This document shows positions 45,546-56,290 of a stretch of DNA of 64,000 nucleotides, one piece after another. The stretch is taken from the NCBI GenBank assembly GCA_004764695.1, contig SMSO01000034.1:4038501-4102500 (forward strand), in the 5' to 3' direction. This DNA is from Schizochytrium sp. TIO01. Lineage: Eukaryota > Sar > Bigyra > Thraustochytrida > Thraustochytriidae. Positions within the stretch are counted from its first letter, which is position 1. Every line of letters starts with the position of its first letter. The notes under the pieces are model-generated. The model worked only from the letters and a program-made list of their open reading frames with translations, made no database searches and was not told the DNA's origin. Made by a program: the position numbers and the translations under genes.

Positions 45546-48382
45546 GACGGAGAAAGCAGAGGGAGTTTTGCTTCCGTTTGAAGGATACACTGGTCGAAAG
45601 GGAGGGCCGCAGAAAGAAAGAAAGAAAGAAAAAAGAAAGAAAGAAAGAAAGAAAGAAAGAAGGAGAGAAAGAGGAGAACGAAAGAATGGCCAGAAGTTCT
45701 GAAAAGACGGAGCAGTGAGCCCACTTCTGATCAGAACGGCTTCGAAGAAAGAAAGAAAGAAAGAAAGAAAGAATGAAGAAGTTCTCTTTCCTTCTGCTTT
45801 CTTTCGTATTGCATGCTAGGCGACGCTAGAGTAGCAGGTAGGCCTTCATGCAATCAAGAAACGAGATTTGAATTATAATGAATCAACATCATTGACCTAT
45901 TTGTGCGTCTTTGAAGGCATTCATTCATTCATTCATTTCTTTCATTTCATGAGCGCTTCGGTTGATTGCAATGGAAAGGACTCATGTTTACTCGTCCCGC
46001 AAATCAGGATGGAATGCAGCGGAGGTACTCTCTGTTGCAGGGTACCCCCCTCAAGCCAGCACTGAGTCTGCGGCCAGGACCCCGCTCGAGGATACCGCGC
46101 GAGTCCTGGTCAGCTAGCTGCGAGCAATTAATTGTCGCTCCTTCCTGTCATGCTCTATGACGACAGACTTATTCGCTCGTGAAAAGTCTCTTTCTTCCGT
46201 ATGGAGCAAAATAAGAAACATCGTTTATACTACTATTGTTATTTATTGCATCTCAAAAAATAAAAGATAAATGATTGTGATAGGGATACTGTGACTTCCG
46301 TAGGAGAGGAAAATAGATGAGAGGCACTTTCTATTATTTAAATGAAGGAGATTTGAAAGCTTCTATACTCCTTCTTATGCGAATATACAGCAATCCTAGA
46401 ACTGAGCAGTTTCCGCGCCCTCAGACTCCACGCGTGTGTCCACCTCTGAAGGCTGCTTGAGGGGAGCGGTGGAAAGCAGTTGGGGTAGAAGGCCAAGCAA
46501 GGGCGTCGGGGAAACCTCGCTTCAGTGCTCCGTCTTTTCAGAGTGGCAAGTTTAAAAACAAATTTTAAAACAAACAATGTTTTTTAAAGGACTAATGAAA
46601 TTTAAAAGAAAAAGTAGTTGCCTTCCATTCCCTGAGCTCTTTGGAAGAAAGGCATTTGTTTCGATTGATTGTTGAAATGGTCCTTACGATTGAAGGAGCA
46701 GCCAATCATTCATTCTCCCGTTCTCAACTCTGCGCCTTCGCTCGACGGGAAACGGAGCGAAGAAAACAGATCAGGTCGATCCCAGTCTCGAAATAGGCCC
46801 TGTGATTGTCATATCGTAGCCACGCACACAAAGACGAAGGGCCGCCAGCCACCCTGAAAATCGAATGAAATGAAAGGGAAGAGGCATCCTTAGAACCCAA
46901 AGCACACGGAAAAAAAGATCCCTTAGCTCGCCCCTAGGTGCAACTAGGAGCACCGCCCTGTTTATGTACTAAATTAATTATAAGAATATATAAGAATATA
47001 AAATCCCAGAATTTGAGACTAAAAGATGACGCAGTAGAACATTCATTTCATCTCTAGGCGTCGATAGCGGAATGGTAGGAGAGAAATACATACATACATA
47101 CGTAAATGAGACAGAGAAGCTGTGTTTACAAAGTACCTACTGGAGGAAAGAGAGGGAGGTATTGCGATAGAACTCCAGTTCTTACCCAGCTACTTATCAA
47201 ATGGAGTAGGAGTCAGTCTGATTAGAACAAGTGAATGTTGATATTGCCAGTGAGGAATATATATATAAATATACATAGAGAGAGAGGAAAAGAGTGTGTC
47301 TTGGAATATTGTTGACTCCTCTTCCTTCTTCCTACTTTGGCTTTCAATTCCACTTTCTACTCTTTCTCTGGAGTCTCGGGAAAACCTAATGGGCGCCTTA
47401 AAAAAGTCAACAAATCCACATAGTACTGATTTTTGTTTTACTTATTGACCAGAACTGTAGAGTGTAAGAGGAATCGAAGAGCTGGAACAAGATGAAAGGA
47501 GTGAGACTTATGGATTTGCGTAGATGGTGGATAGGCATCCAGCTACGCCAGGTCAGACTGAGAGGGAAAGAAACTCAACAACCACATATACAATCAATAT
47601 ATTCTTAATTTGCAAGGTAAAAAAGTATTGGGATTATTAGCAAAGCATCTCCTTGTTTTATTTAAAACTATGCATTTAATTAGACGACTAGAGGAGGAAT
47701 TGAGAAAAAGGAAGAAGGAATAACAAGAAGAAGTCCTTTTTTTAAAAATAAATTAAATAGCAACGCGAAGACCTAGTTATCTATACTAGCATAATAATCT
47801 CTCATTTTACGAAGAATTGATCCGGATGGTATTTATTTTTAAAATTTCAATTTTGTTTTACAGTATTTCGAGTGAAAAGAGCCCTCCTCACCCTCCACGC
47901 ATGAGCGAAAGTACAGAAAAGACACCAGTTCAAGCAACCAGACACATGGAAACATAGATAGCTGCATCAGCGCAGTCCACGTGCCAGCGGCTTCTCGCCT
48001 CTTTGCTGCCTTGCTTTGTTTCTTTCGCTGCTTCTTTCGCTCTCTTGCAGCGCCTCGCGCGTTCGCCACGGAGTACTATTGACTGTTTATTTGCTTGCTT
48101 CTTAAATTTAAATTAAAAGAAAATAAAATCAATCAGAAAAGAAAGAAAGTAAATCGCTCATGAAAGAATCGGGGAAACGGGTGCGGTGAACGGATGAAGA
48201 TAATCCAAAAGAGAAAGAAAAGACCTCTGTCATGTCATAATATATGCCTTCCTTTGTTATATTTCCTTTTTAATTTTATTTTTTAAACGAAATACTTATT
48301 TGGTTATACTTCTCCTCTGTGCTTTTAATTTCAAAAAAAAAATTGTAAGTTGGAAAAGAAACATAAATCAATCAATCAATAA
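44855..48382. other. Repeat-bearing region without a recognised gene
   Basis: Arrays of TATC/TTTC (44935-44975), GAAT (45150-45185), CAG (45333-45371), AAG (45509-45543) and AAAG (45605-45660, 45745-45775) lie in the left part. From about 46200 the sequence is AT-rich with few arrays. The minus ORF 47839-48069 has a Lys/Arg-rich start and a hydrophobic middle but no ATG at its start, so I leave it unassigned. Confidence 0.45.
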
Positions 48383-48583
48383 ATGTTGTCTCACTTTGCT
48401 CTGCAGAGAATGGAACTTGAGAGGAAATCAACTTATTTCAAGCAGCTTTGTGAATCAAAGAGGGAAAAACCTACCGAGTCTCTTAGCGAATACGCTAAGC
48501 AGGTAAGCAGTTTGTTTGTTTCTTTCTTTCTTTCTTTAAATGGCCAAAGTGAGTAATTAATTAATTAATTAATTAATTGATTG

Positions 48584-48632
<49 letters not shown>

Positions 48633-49020
48633 GTCAGCAAGTAAGTAAGTAAGTTAGCAAGTAAGCAAGCAGGAAACAGAAAGAACTCAAGCAGCGTAAA
48701 GTGGAAATAACGAGGAGGAAGCAGCAGAAAGAAGAAGAAAGCCAAAAGCCGAAAGCAAATCCCTTTCGCACTCGCGAAGAGAAAGCATCGCAAGACGCCC
48801 CTCCTCGCGACCGCAGACAGACAGACAGACAGACAGGCAGAACCAGCCCAAGCGAGCAGGCAGACAGGCAGGCAGGCAGGCAAGCCGCAGGGCAGCAGGC
48901 TAGCTGGACAGCCACGCAGGCAGGCAGGCAAGCAAGCAAGCTAGCGCAGCGGGCGCGGTTCCGAGCTTTTGAAAAGAGGTCGAGCAAAGCTAGTTCCCTA
49001 GCTGGCTTGTTAGCTCTTTA
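48383..49020 (+). CDS. Candidate spliced gene, charged Lys/Glu/Gln-rich product
   Basis: Not recognised. A segment at 48407-48502 is flanked by a good acceptor (CTTTGCTCTGCAG) and donor (AAGCAG|GTAAGC), is exactly 32 codons and encodes RMELERKSTYFKQLCESKRE and KPTESLSEYAKQ. An in-frame ATG at 48383 could instead make it a first exon. Joining in phase 0 after GGAAACAG (48679) leads to KELKQRKVEITRRKQQKEEE and on through an in-frame CAGACAGG repeat to TAG at 49020. The intron contains TTTC, TTAA and ACTA arrays. The basic and acidic helical composition continues smoothly across the junction. The acceptor of the second exon is weak and earlier exons may exist. Confidence 0.4.
48546..48660. repeat. 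(TTAA), (AACT) and (GTAA) tetranucleotide arrays
   Basis: Three adjoining tetranucleotide runs, the longest AACT with about 13 units, within the presumed intron of the neighbouring candidate gene. Confidence 0.92.
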
Positions 49021-49500
49021 GCGCGGCACCCCGCGTTGTTGTATCTAGACGTTCCAAACAGGTGCCGTTCTGTTCTTTAGACGCAGAGCGTGGCTGTTAT
49101 CCTATTTTTTTTATTTACTTACCTACCTCTTTGTGTGTGTGTTGTTGTTTTGTTACTTAGAGCTGTGTCTATATTTCCTCTCTCTTCTCTCTGGCGCCCT
49201 CTGAAAGAATCCATTTAGAGCTCACAGAGGAAGAAAGCAATTTGTTGTTAGCGTGGACTTAGCTAACGAACGAGCGAAAAGACTCACAAAGAAATCAATA
49301 AATAAACAAAAGCTTAAATCGGCAACCAAAGCCGAAAGAAAGCTATCAACCCTCGAGGTTGAAGCGTGGCCTAGTAGAAAGCAGCCTTGAAGAAGACCAA
49401 CAGACAGACCAACCAGCGAGAGCGGTTGCAGGAGAGCTGCAGCAGCACGAGCGAGGTTAGTTTGAAGGACAAGGCGCCCGCCGTAGGGACGCGGTGGTGG

Positions 49501-50598
49501 ATGCGACGTGTGGCATCAAAGGCTAGCAACCTCGCGAAGCAAGGCACGCAGAGCTTTAGTAGCAGCAGCAGCAGTTCGACTTGCTCCTCGGTGAGTAGCA
49601 CGAGCAGCAGCAGCGCAGCAGCCTCTGTCTCGTCCGCGAGCAGCAGCAGCAGCAGCAGCATGATCCGACCCGGAGCACACCCAACCACCATCGAGACAGG
49701 CGTCGCTCGCGCTTTCCCGCACAACAACAACGGCAGCCCGAGGAGTGCAGGTGGCGTCGACTCGGCACTGCCCCCCGTTAATGGCCACCGCAATGTAACC
49801 ACGGACGCAAAGTCCGCAGCCGCCGCAGCAAACAGCGCAAACCGGAGAAGGCGCGGACCCCACGGACCCAGCACCGGGTCCACGCTTCAGGCAACCGCTA
49901 GCTCGATCGAGCGCCCGTACTCGAGCCCCAGGCTCAATGCCGTGCGCAACTCAACCCTCTCGAACCGCTCCGTGGTCCCGCCCCAGGCGGCACAGGACCG
50001 CGGCAAGCTCACGGTCGTCTTGGACGTCGATGAAACGCTCATTCACAGCCGGCTGTCAGCTCACCAGGAGCAATTCCGACAGGCTGAGGAGCGCAAGGAG
50101 GCCACTGTTGCCGTCGAAGAGTTCACAATTACTCTGGCTGACGGTGAGGTGGTCCATGTGAACAAAAGACCGGGACTGGACAAGTTCCTCGCTTACGCTT
50201 CGGAAAATTACGAACTTTTTGCATATACAGCAGGCCTCGAGGAGTATGCACGACCGCTCCTCGACTGGCTTGACCCCAAGGGCACGATCTTTCGTGGACG
50301 CCTGTATCGCGACTCGTGCCTCTTCATGCGCGGATATTACCTTAAGGACCTCCAGAGACTCGAGAGGCCTTTGAACCGCATTGTTCTTGTCGATAACAAC
50401 GCATTCTGCTTTTTGCCCCAGCTTAGCAACGGTGTACCTATTTCCAGCTGGTACGATGACCCCAACGATACCGCCCTCTCGGTCCTCGCCACATTTCTCG
50501 AGCGCATCCGCGATGAGAAGGACATCAGGCCCTTCCTTCGTAAGAGTTTTAACCTCGAGACGTTGCTACGCGAGCATCGCGAGCAGATTGTTGGCTAG
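49501..50598 (+). CDS. FCP1/SCP-like (NIF family) protein phosphatase
   Basis: A HAD-superfamily Ser/Thr phosphatase of the FCP1/SCP/Dullard type; family members dephosphorylate the RNA polymerase II C-terminal domain, lipin or SMADs. The 365-residue product has a Ser/Ala-rich N-terminus (about residues 15-60, encoded by AGC/CAG repeats), a low-complexity linker and a catalytic domain at about 165-350. The signature VVLDVDETLIHS places the nucleophile Asp at 175 and the second Asp at 177. Motif II is FAYTAG, the Lys motif lies in YYLKDLQRL, and the acidic motif is VLVDNNAF followed by ISSWYDDPND. Closeness to SCP/CTDSPL or to Dullard/CTDNEP1 cannot be decided by eye; no membrane segment is present, which argues against Dullard and TIM50. 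The ATG at 49501 is first in frame, though the frame is open further upstream. Intronless. Confidence 0.88.
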   Translation: MRRVASKASNLAKQGTQSFSSSSSSSTCSSVSSTSSSSAAASVSSASSSSSSSMIRPGAHPTTIETGVARAFPHNNNGSPRSAGGVDSALPPVNGHRNVTTDAKSAAAAANSANRRRRGPHGPSTGSTLQATASSIERPYSSPRLNAVRNSTLSNRSVVPPQAAQDRGKLTVVLDVDETLIHSRLSAHQEQFRQAEERKEATVAVEEFTITLADGEVVHVNKRPGLDKFLAYASENYELFAYTAGLEEYARPLLDWLDPKGTIFRGRLYRDSCLFMRGYYLKDLQRLERPLNRIVLVDNNAFCFLPQLSNGVPISSWYDDPNDTALSVLATFLERIRDEKDIRPFLRKSFNLETLLREHREQIVG

Positions 50599-51862
50599 GC
50601 AGAAAGCCCCGCGTGATTTATTTGCCTCCTTTACTGGAGCGGCGACTCCCTCGACCTTTGTCGGGTCCCTCGTGCCTCCCTCCAGCTATACATCTCTTTC
50701 CTGTTGTCACAAAAAGCCATGTTCTGTACATTAGGCAAGAAAAGAAGAAGATCACCCCCCATCGCCCACGCGCGACCGTTCCCTGTAATGCTATTCGGAC
50801 GCCGTAGAGCTCTATACAAAGCACCCGATCATTCTCTATAAATATATTCATTGTCTATCGTAGTTTCTCTCTTTCTTCATCCCCCCACTTATCTCCCTTT
50901 CCCGTTCCCAAATTTGGAAGCCTCTTATCAACACATTTATCTCTTTTTCTTTCACTCACTCATCATCCCATTCTCGAGCTCCCGAACTTGCGCACAGATC
51001 AATCAATCAGCCTTGTAGGCAGCAGATCAAAGACACGCGCGCACAACACGTACAGCCTTTCGAGCGCACATTGCACGCAATCATTTCCTCCCTTCCTACT
51101 TCCTCTTGCACGAGAGCATTGTCCTTCCTGCGCGCTTGTCCCCTGCTGTCCCAGAAGGCAAGTGGCGGTATGCGTTTCCCAAGTCCAAGCAATCCCCAAC
51201 GCACTCCCCACCGAACCAGCGGCTCCCAAGTACGCCCAGAATTACCATCGAGGGCCCTCAGGGACGTGAGCAGGCTCGTAAATAGCTTGCTAGCTGGCTA
51301 GCTCTTCCCATCTTGGAGGAATACCGAACCTGCTGGCCCAAATACAACTTGAACGAGGGTCGCCAAGCTACAGGCAGTAACTATCGCCAACGATCGTCAA
51401 TGATCATCAACAATCGTCAAGAAAGAAAATATACGTACCTATGCATGTCTGAATTGGGTGTCAAGATGAAATAGAAGTTTCGTTTCTCGAATGAGGCAAC
51501 ATCTATCGCAAGCGAAGTCACAATCGCGGATGGAAGGAAGATCTGACCGCGAAGGTCTCTGCCCAAGAAAGCTGCAGCAGTACCCTGTCTTGAAGTCTCC
51601 GAAAGCAGCGCTTCTTTGAGCATGAACTACTTTTCATAAAAGTAATATCAGCAAATCAGATCAGATCAGATCAGATCGTTAGCGAAGAACACATTTTAAC
51701 TCAAGTCAAAACAAACACTCAATGGTTAACAAGGAAGATAGTAGCTTTTAGGAAGGTACCCAAGTACTGCGCTATTACAATAAAATACGTGAAGAGAAAA
51801 TAAGAAGGCAAGAAAACAAAGATCCCACCAGGCTCCTGGGCGCCTTTCGTGAGGGGCCGCAG

Positions 51863-51901
<39 letters not shown>

Positions 51902-53249
51902 TTATAAAATGTAATCTTATGTAATGTTAATTTTAGAAGAATCAACCATTCAATCAATTGAGCTGTAGCATTTGGTACTTGTTTGTCTCTGCAGAGCTTA
52001 TCAACCTTCATCGAGGCGTCCGCAGCAATAGCCCGGAGTTTGATCTGCTTTGCTTTGCTTTGCTTTGCTTTGCTTTGCTTTGCTTTGCTTTGCTTTGCTT
52101 TGCTTTGCTTTGCTTTGCTTTGCTTTGCTTTGCTTTGCTTTGCAGCAGAAAACAAAGCGAAAGACTCGCCTCGCTCAGAGTGCGCTCTCTCGAGCTTGCG
52201 CAGCTTGAAAGCGTCCCTCCAAGCTGTGATTGCGCTCGTACAGATGCCCTAGGCGGGCGCACGAACTAGCTGCCCTCGAAGGCTCCCAGAGACTGCCTGC
52301 TGATGATCGAAATGACTGCACGTTCAAGAGTGCTGTTGCAAGGAAGCCAAGAGCATCATCGACAAGGACCGCAAGAACTCGCCTCGCCAGTGAATGATTC
52401 CCAAGCCGCTCACAGATCTCAATCGTTCACAGATCTCTCTGGTGCAAGATTGTTGAATTGCCCGCGGAGAATTGAATTAATTGCATAGGCTCTTCGTTGG
52501 GGACGGAGATTGTGGAAGACTTTAGAGGACAATCAATTACCATTTACCTTTTCAGTGCCGCGAGGTGCTTTGTTCGGTACTGTGCGGTTGATTGGCAGGT
52601 GGGATAAGAGAGGCCGTGCTCGACTCGTGAAAACTATTTCCACTCGGTGTTTCATGGGCACCTGAGGTGATGGACCTTGTATTTCTTCAAGAGATAGAAA
52701 GAGATAGAAAGCTAGGCTTGCACGACGATTCGTTAACGAAAGCAAGAACTTCCCTGAAGCAGACAGACTCTCAGAATTTACCTCGAGTTCTGCAGCAGGA
52801 GAATTTTTGATGAGTTAAAGACGAGTGAAGGGCATATGCACATCTCAGGTCCATTACATGCGAAGCAAAACAAAGCAACCTTCAGATTTAGACAATCAGA
52901 ATAACTAAACGAATGAAGTACCATCACACAGACGTTTTAAAACAGCGCGCAGTCAACGCAAATCGAAATTGGTTGGTACTGTTGCAACTCACCTACGAAA
53001 CGTAATCTGAAGAATCTATTGGGTGAACTGTCACATCAACATCAGTCATTCAAGGCCAAATTTCCGATAGGCCCACGAACTCACGTACATTGGCAAAAAC
53101 AAAATGTATCCTCCTTAATCCCTCTTTAATTAGCCCACTTTAATCCACCTTAATGAAAAGTTAGACCGGTCTGCATAGTCTTTGGTGGAGGTGAGCCAGC
53201 TGAGAATAGAAACCTCGGCACCAAAGCTGAGTTCAAGACTGAGACAATC
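50599..53249. other. Intergenic region with repeats
   Basis: No recognised gene. The 3' UTR of the phosphatase gene is followed by short overlapping ORFs (50988-51301) without family features, GATCA copies at 51655-51675, an AATC array (51863-51901) and the long TTTGC array. The sequence before 53250 should hold the DPH2 promoter. Confidence 0.5.
52046..52143. repeat. (TTTGC)n pentanucleotide array, about 20 copies
   Basis: A perfect 98-base array of the same unit as 40971-41027. ORFs that cross it (LLCFA or KAKQS repeats) are artefacts. Confidence 0.97.
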
Positions 53250-54815
53250 ATGGCCATTGACGACTCTGGCGAGCGCGCTGTGGCGCGTGAGATTGAAGTT
53301 GCTCTCAGCGATGCCGAACGACTTCTTGAAGAATCCCAAACAAGCTTTGACAATGAGCTCTGCATCTTGGAGACTGCGGAGCTCATCGCTAAGCACGGAT
53401 ATCGCCGTGTAGCGCTGCAAATTCCTGACGATCTCTTTCCTATTGCATTCAGATTGGCACAATCACTTCGATCTCACATACAGAATGAAAGCGTTGACAT
53501 CTTCGTGCTGGGAGACACATCTTATGGAAATTGCTGCGTTGATGAAGTCGCAGCAGAACATCATACTGCCGATTTTGTCGTGCACTATGGCCACTCATGT
53601 CTCTCCAGAGCAAGTCGTCTCCCAGTGCAGCTAGTTTTCACAAACAGGCCTCTTAATGTGGAGCTAGCTGCAGAAACCATCGCTGCGTCAGTCTTAGATG
53701 GTCATGAGGGTGAAACTAAACCGCATATTGTCCTTGTTCGCGATGTGCGCTACGATTATGCCATGCCTGACCTTGTTAAGGAGCTTGCTGAGAAGCACGA
53801 GATTACCGCCTCCCTTCCGGAAATCAAAGGAGGATTTCGCCCCCTGGAATCATTTGAAGCCGCCATGGAAATCGTGCAGGAGCAGCAGGAGGAGAAAAAA
53901 GCAGCCCCGATTGCCGTGGCCTTGGGTCAGGAAATCTACGAGACTCAGGATTTTGTAGCCATCTATGTTGGATCTGAAAACGAGCACCTTGCGCAAACAG
54001 CTCTCACTCTTGGTGTGGAGAACTGCAAACGTCTCCTTGCTTATGACCCAGCCGAAAACACATGCGACCCCCCTACACGTCAGGTTACCAGTCTAATCTC
54101 AAAACGTTTTCTTAAGGTCCAGCAAACCCGCGATGCAAGCATGATTGGTCTTCTTGTAGGAACAATGGGCGTACAGGGCTACTCTGAGGTGCTCAACAAC
54201 TTGTCCAAATTGGCACATCGCGCAGGCAAAAAAACATACACATTCCTCATGGGTAAGATTAACCCACAAAAACTCGCAAACTTTGCTCACATTGATGCCT
54301 ATGTTCTCGTGGCATGCCCCCTTAACAGCTTGCTTGACTCACGTGAATTTTTCAAGCCTGTTGTTACTCCCTTCGAGCTTGAGGTTGCCCTCGATGCGCG
54401 CGAATGGTCCACTCGCTTCGCGCTCTCATTTACAGAGCTTGCATCTCTCAGCCAGCTATCTCTTGATGATGAAAACGATAAGCACAAGGACGGAGATAAT
54501 GACGATGATGACGATGACACGCCGCACTTCTCTCTTGCCACAGGTAAACTTATCCACGCTGCTATTCAAAAACCATCACCAAAGACTACGGACGTGACGC
54601 CAGGTACCGCTGGAGATGATGCCCTTGTCAAGCACGGAGCTGATCGTCACATTGCCATCCGCTACTCTAGTCCTGCTGCAGATGCTCTTGCAGAGCTTTC
54701 ATTTAGAGGTATGGAATCGAACAAGGGCGACAAGGCTCCTCAAGCTGCTGTCAAGGGCCAATCCGGCACAGCGTCTGGTCTATATACTATTGGAGACCCC
54801 CAAACCAAACGTTAA
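53250..54815 (+). CDS. DPH2: Diphthamide biosynthesis protein 2
   Basis: DPH2 pairs with DPH1 in the iron-sulfur enzyme that transfers the 3-amino-3-carboxypropyl group of S-adenosylmethionine to the His of elongation factor 2, the first step of diphthamide synthesis in the cytosol. The 521-residue product has the family motifs GDTSYGNCCVDEVAAEH (Cys 95/96), VHYGHSCLS (Cys 117) and VACPLNSLL (Cys 356), the three positions that can ligate a 4Fe-4S cluster. LQIPDDLF near residue 57 and KPVVTPFELEVAL near 370 are also typical. The CC before VDEVAAEH and PLNSLLDS after the last Cys favour DPH2 over DPH1. A strongly acidic insert (about 410-425) and a low-complexity tail look lineage-specific. The start has context ATCATGGCC. 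Intronless; convergent with RPA43. Confidence 0.92.
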   Translation: MAIDDSGERAVAREIEVALSDAERLLEESQTSFDNELCILETAELIAKHGYRRVALQIPDDLFPIAFRLAQSLRSHIQNESVDIFVLGDTSYGNCCVDEVAAEHHTADFVVHYGHSCLSRASRLPVQLVFTNRPLNVELAAETIAASVLDGHEGETKPHIVLVRDVRYDYAMPDLVKELAEKHEITASLPEIKGGFRPLESFEAAMEIVQEQQEEKKAAPIAVALGQEIYETQDFVAIYVGSENEHLAQTALTLGVENCKRLLAYDPAENTCDPPTRQVTSLISKRFLKVQQTRDASMIGLLVGTMGVQGYSEVLNNLSKLAHRAGKKTYTFLMGKINPQKLANFAHIDAYVLVACPLNSLLDSREFFKPVVTPFELEVALDAREWSTRFALSFTELASLSQLSLDDENDKHKDGDNDDDDDDTPHFSLATGKLIHAAIQKPSPKTTDVTPGTAGDDALVKHGADRHIAIRYSSPAADALAELSFRGMESNKGDKAPQAAVKGQSGTASGLYTIGDPQTKR

Positions 54816-55492
54816 GCCCATAAGCAAAAAACTCTTGTATCACCCACGTTCTCCAGCACCATAACTCTCTTCTGCTCCCGCCTTCACATGTATTTTTGCT
54901 CGATAAGTTTGGGGTTCGTCTCTGCAAAGTTAACTCAGAAACAAACCACCTTTTCTCTTTCCAAATCATTTATAAACCCAACTATTTCGTCTGTCTTACA
55001 GTATACACTTGCAACTATTTTACACATTCATTTTTAATATCTATACTCGAAAAAAGGGTGACGGGAATAACTCTGCAAGCCTAATATCTAAACCTTTTCA
55101 GTATATCAAAATAGAAACATCGAGCGTCAGACTTCAACTTTTTAATATCTGACACAGATACACAGCTGTTAAACTCAAAACAGATCAAGCTATGCTCCAA
55201 CCCTTACAAAATAAGGAAGGATCCTCAAGATATAAAATCGGGAATAGATGAATAAAATGTGATATGCAGTAGTAAATTACAGTAACAATTTGTAAGACAG
55301 GGGGAGAACAGAAACAATCACCATACTTAGAGGACATGTTAACGGAATGGAGTGCAGTGATTGTTCGGAAGGATCAAAGTTAGAACAACGATCGATAAAA
55401 AGCAAAAGATTAACGAAGCAGCTGGTTGTTTAAGAGAGCAAAGCCAATTTGTGTATGTGATGGTATGACTTCACCTCGGGGTTAAACAACGC
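54816..55492. other. Convergent intergenic region, no gene seen
   Basis: AT-rich 0.7 kb between the stops of DPH2 and RPA43, containing both 3' UTRs. No repeat array or ORF worth assigning. Confidence 0.5.
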
Positions 55493-56290
55493 TTAGACCT
55501 TCTCCTTCTTTATTTTCTTTTCCTTTTTTACCTTTTTCTCTTTCTTCTCCTTCTTGGATTTCTTCTCCTTAGGTTCACCAAACTCGGTCTTCACCTTCTT
55601 ATTAGCGCGCTCCTCGATGTCACTATCAGCAGCACCAGAAGACGACTCCTCGTCTTCTTTCTTTACACGCTCAAACGAAGGGAGGCCGCCAAAACCCGCC
55701 CCGCCATCCTGGCTAATGGGGCCTAGATCAGCATCGGCCATTGTACCTTCAATGAACCAATCGGTAGGGCTAGTCGTATCCACAGCATGGACGCGAAAAG
55801 ACACGGCAGTATCGACGGCAAGAACATCGTCCTTATTCTGAGACGAAACAAACTGACCCTCAAGATCCTTGTACTCATACCGAGACTTGAGACGCTCGCG
55901 AATGATGGAAACGGGGAAGGCACCAAAGACAAGCAAACTAATGTGACCGGCAGAAACTTGATTGATACGACCGGTCAAACGCGAGCCCTTCGAAGCCATA
56001 AAAAGCAACGCACGGTACTTGAACCGGTAGCGGATTTCAGGGCAGTCTTCGAACACCATACCAAAACCATCTTCCACACGAAGGTTAGAGTATGAGAGCA
56101 TGACACCTCCAAAGCGGGAGTCATACTTCAAAAGACGATCGTTAAGAAGCTCACTTGCACCCAAATGGGCACGGCCAATGTATGCAGGAGACAGACTCAT
56201 CGTAGACTCTAACTTTGCAATACGAAATGGCGAGTCAGTAGTGGGAACACTACTGACAGAGTCAGAGCGCGCACGTTTGCGGCTCATCAT
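55493..56290 (-). CDS. RPA43: RNA polymerase I subunit RPA43 (POLR1F-like)
   Basis: RPA43 is the RPB7-related stalk subunit of RNA polymerase I, which transcribes rRNA in the nucleolus and contacts the initiation factor Rrn3/TIF-IA. The 265-residue protein has a RPB7-N-type region at about 33-105 (NDRLLKYDSRFGGVMLSYSN, VEDGFGMVFEDCP) and an OB-type region with GSRLTGRINQVSAGHISLLV and FGAFPVSI, the RPA43 pattern in which a surface segment begins after the GR(I/V)N motif. The Lys/Glu-rich C-terminus (about 235-265) matches the basic tail of animal POLR1F. RPB7 and RPC25 are alternatives, but the tail and length favour RPA43. The start is the first of tandem ATGs. Intronless; divergent from NSE3 across 2.3 kb. 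Confidence 0.8.
   Translation of the reverse strand: MMSRKRARSDSVSSVPTTDSPFRIAKLESTMSLSPAYIGRAHLGASELLNDRLLKYDSRFGGVMLSYSNLRVEDGFGMVFEDCPEIRYRFKYRALLFMASKGSRLTGRINQVSAGHISLLVFGAFPVSIIRERLKSRYEYKDLEGQFVSSQNKDDVLAVDTAVSFRVHAVDTTSPTDWFIEGTMADADLGPISQDGGAGFGGLPSFERVKKEDEESSSGAADSDIEERANKKVKTEFGEPKEKKSKKEKKEKKVKKEKKIKKEKV

Noticed and set aside
49501-50598. Mitochondrial import subunit TIM50 for the HAD phosphatase gene
   Set aside because: There is no transmembrane segment between the N-terminus and the HAD domain, and the full catalytic DxDxT motif favours an active SCP/FCP1-type phosphatase.
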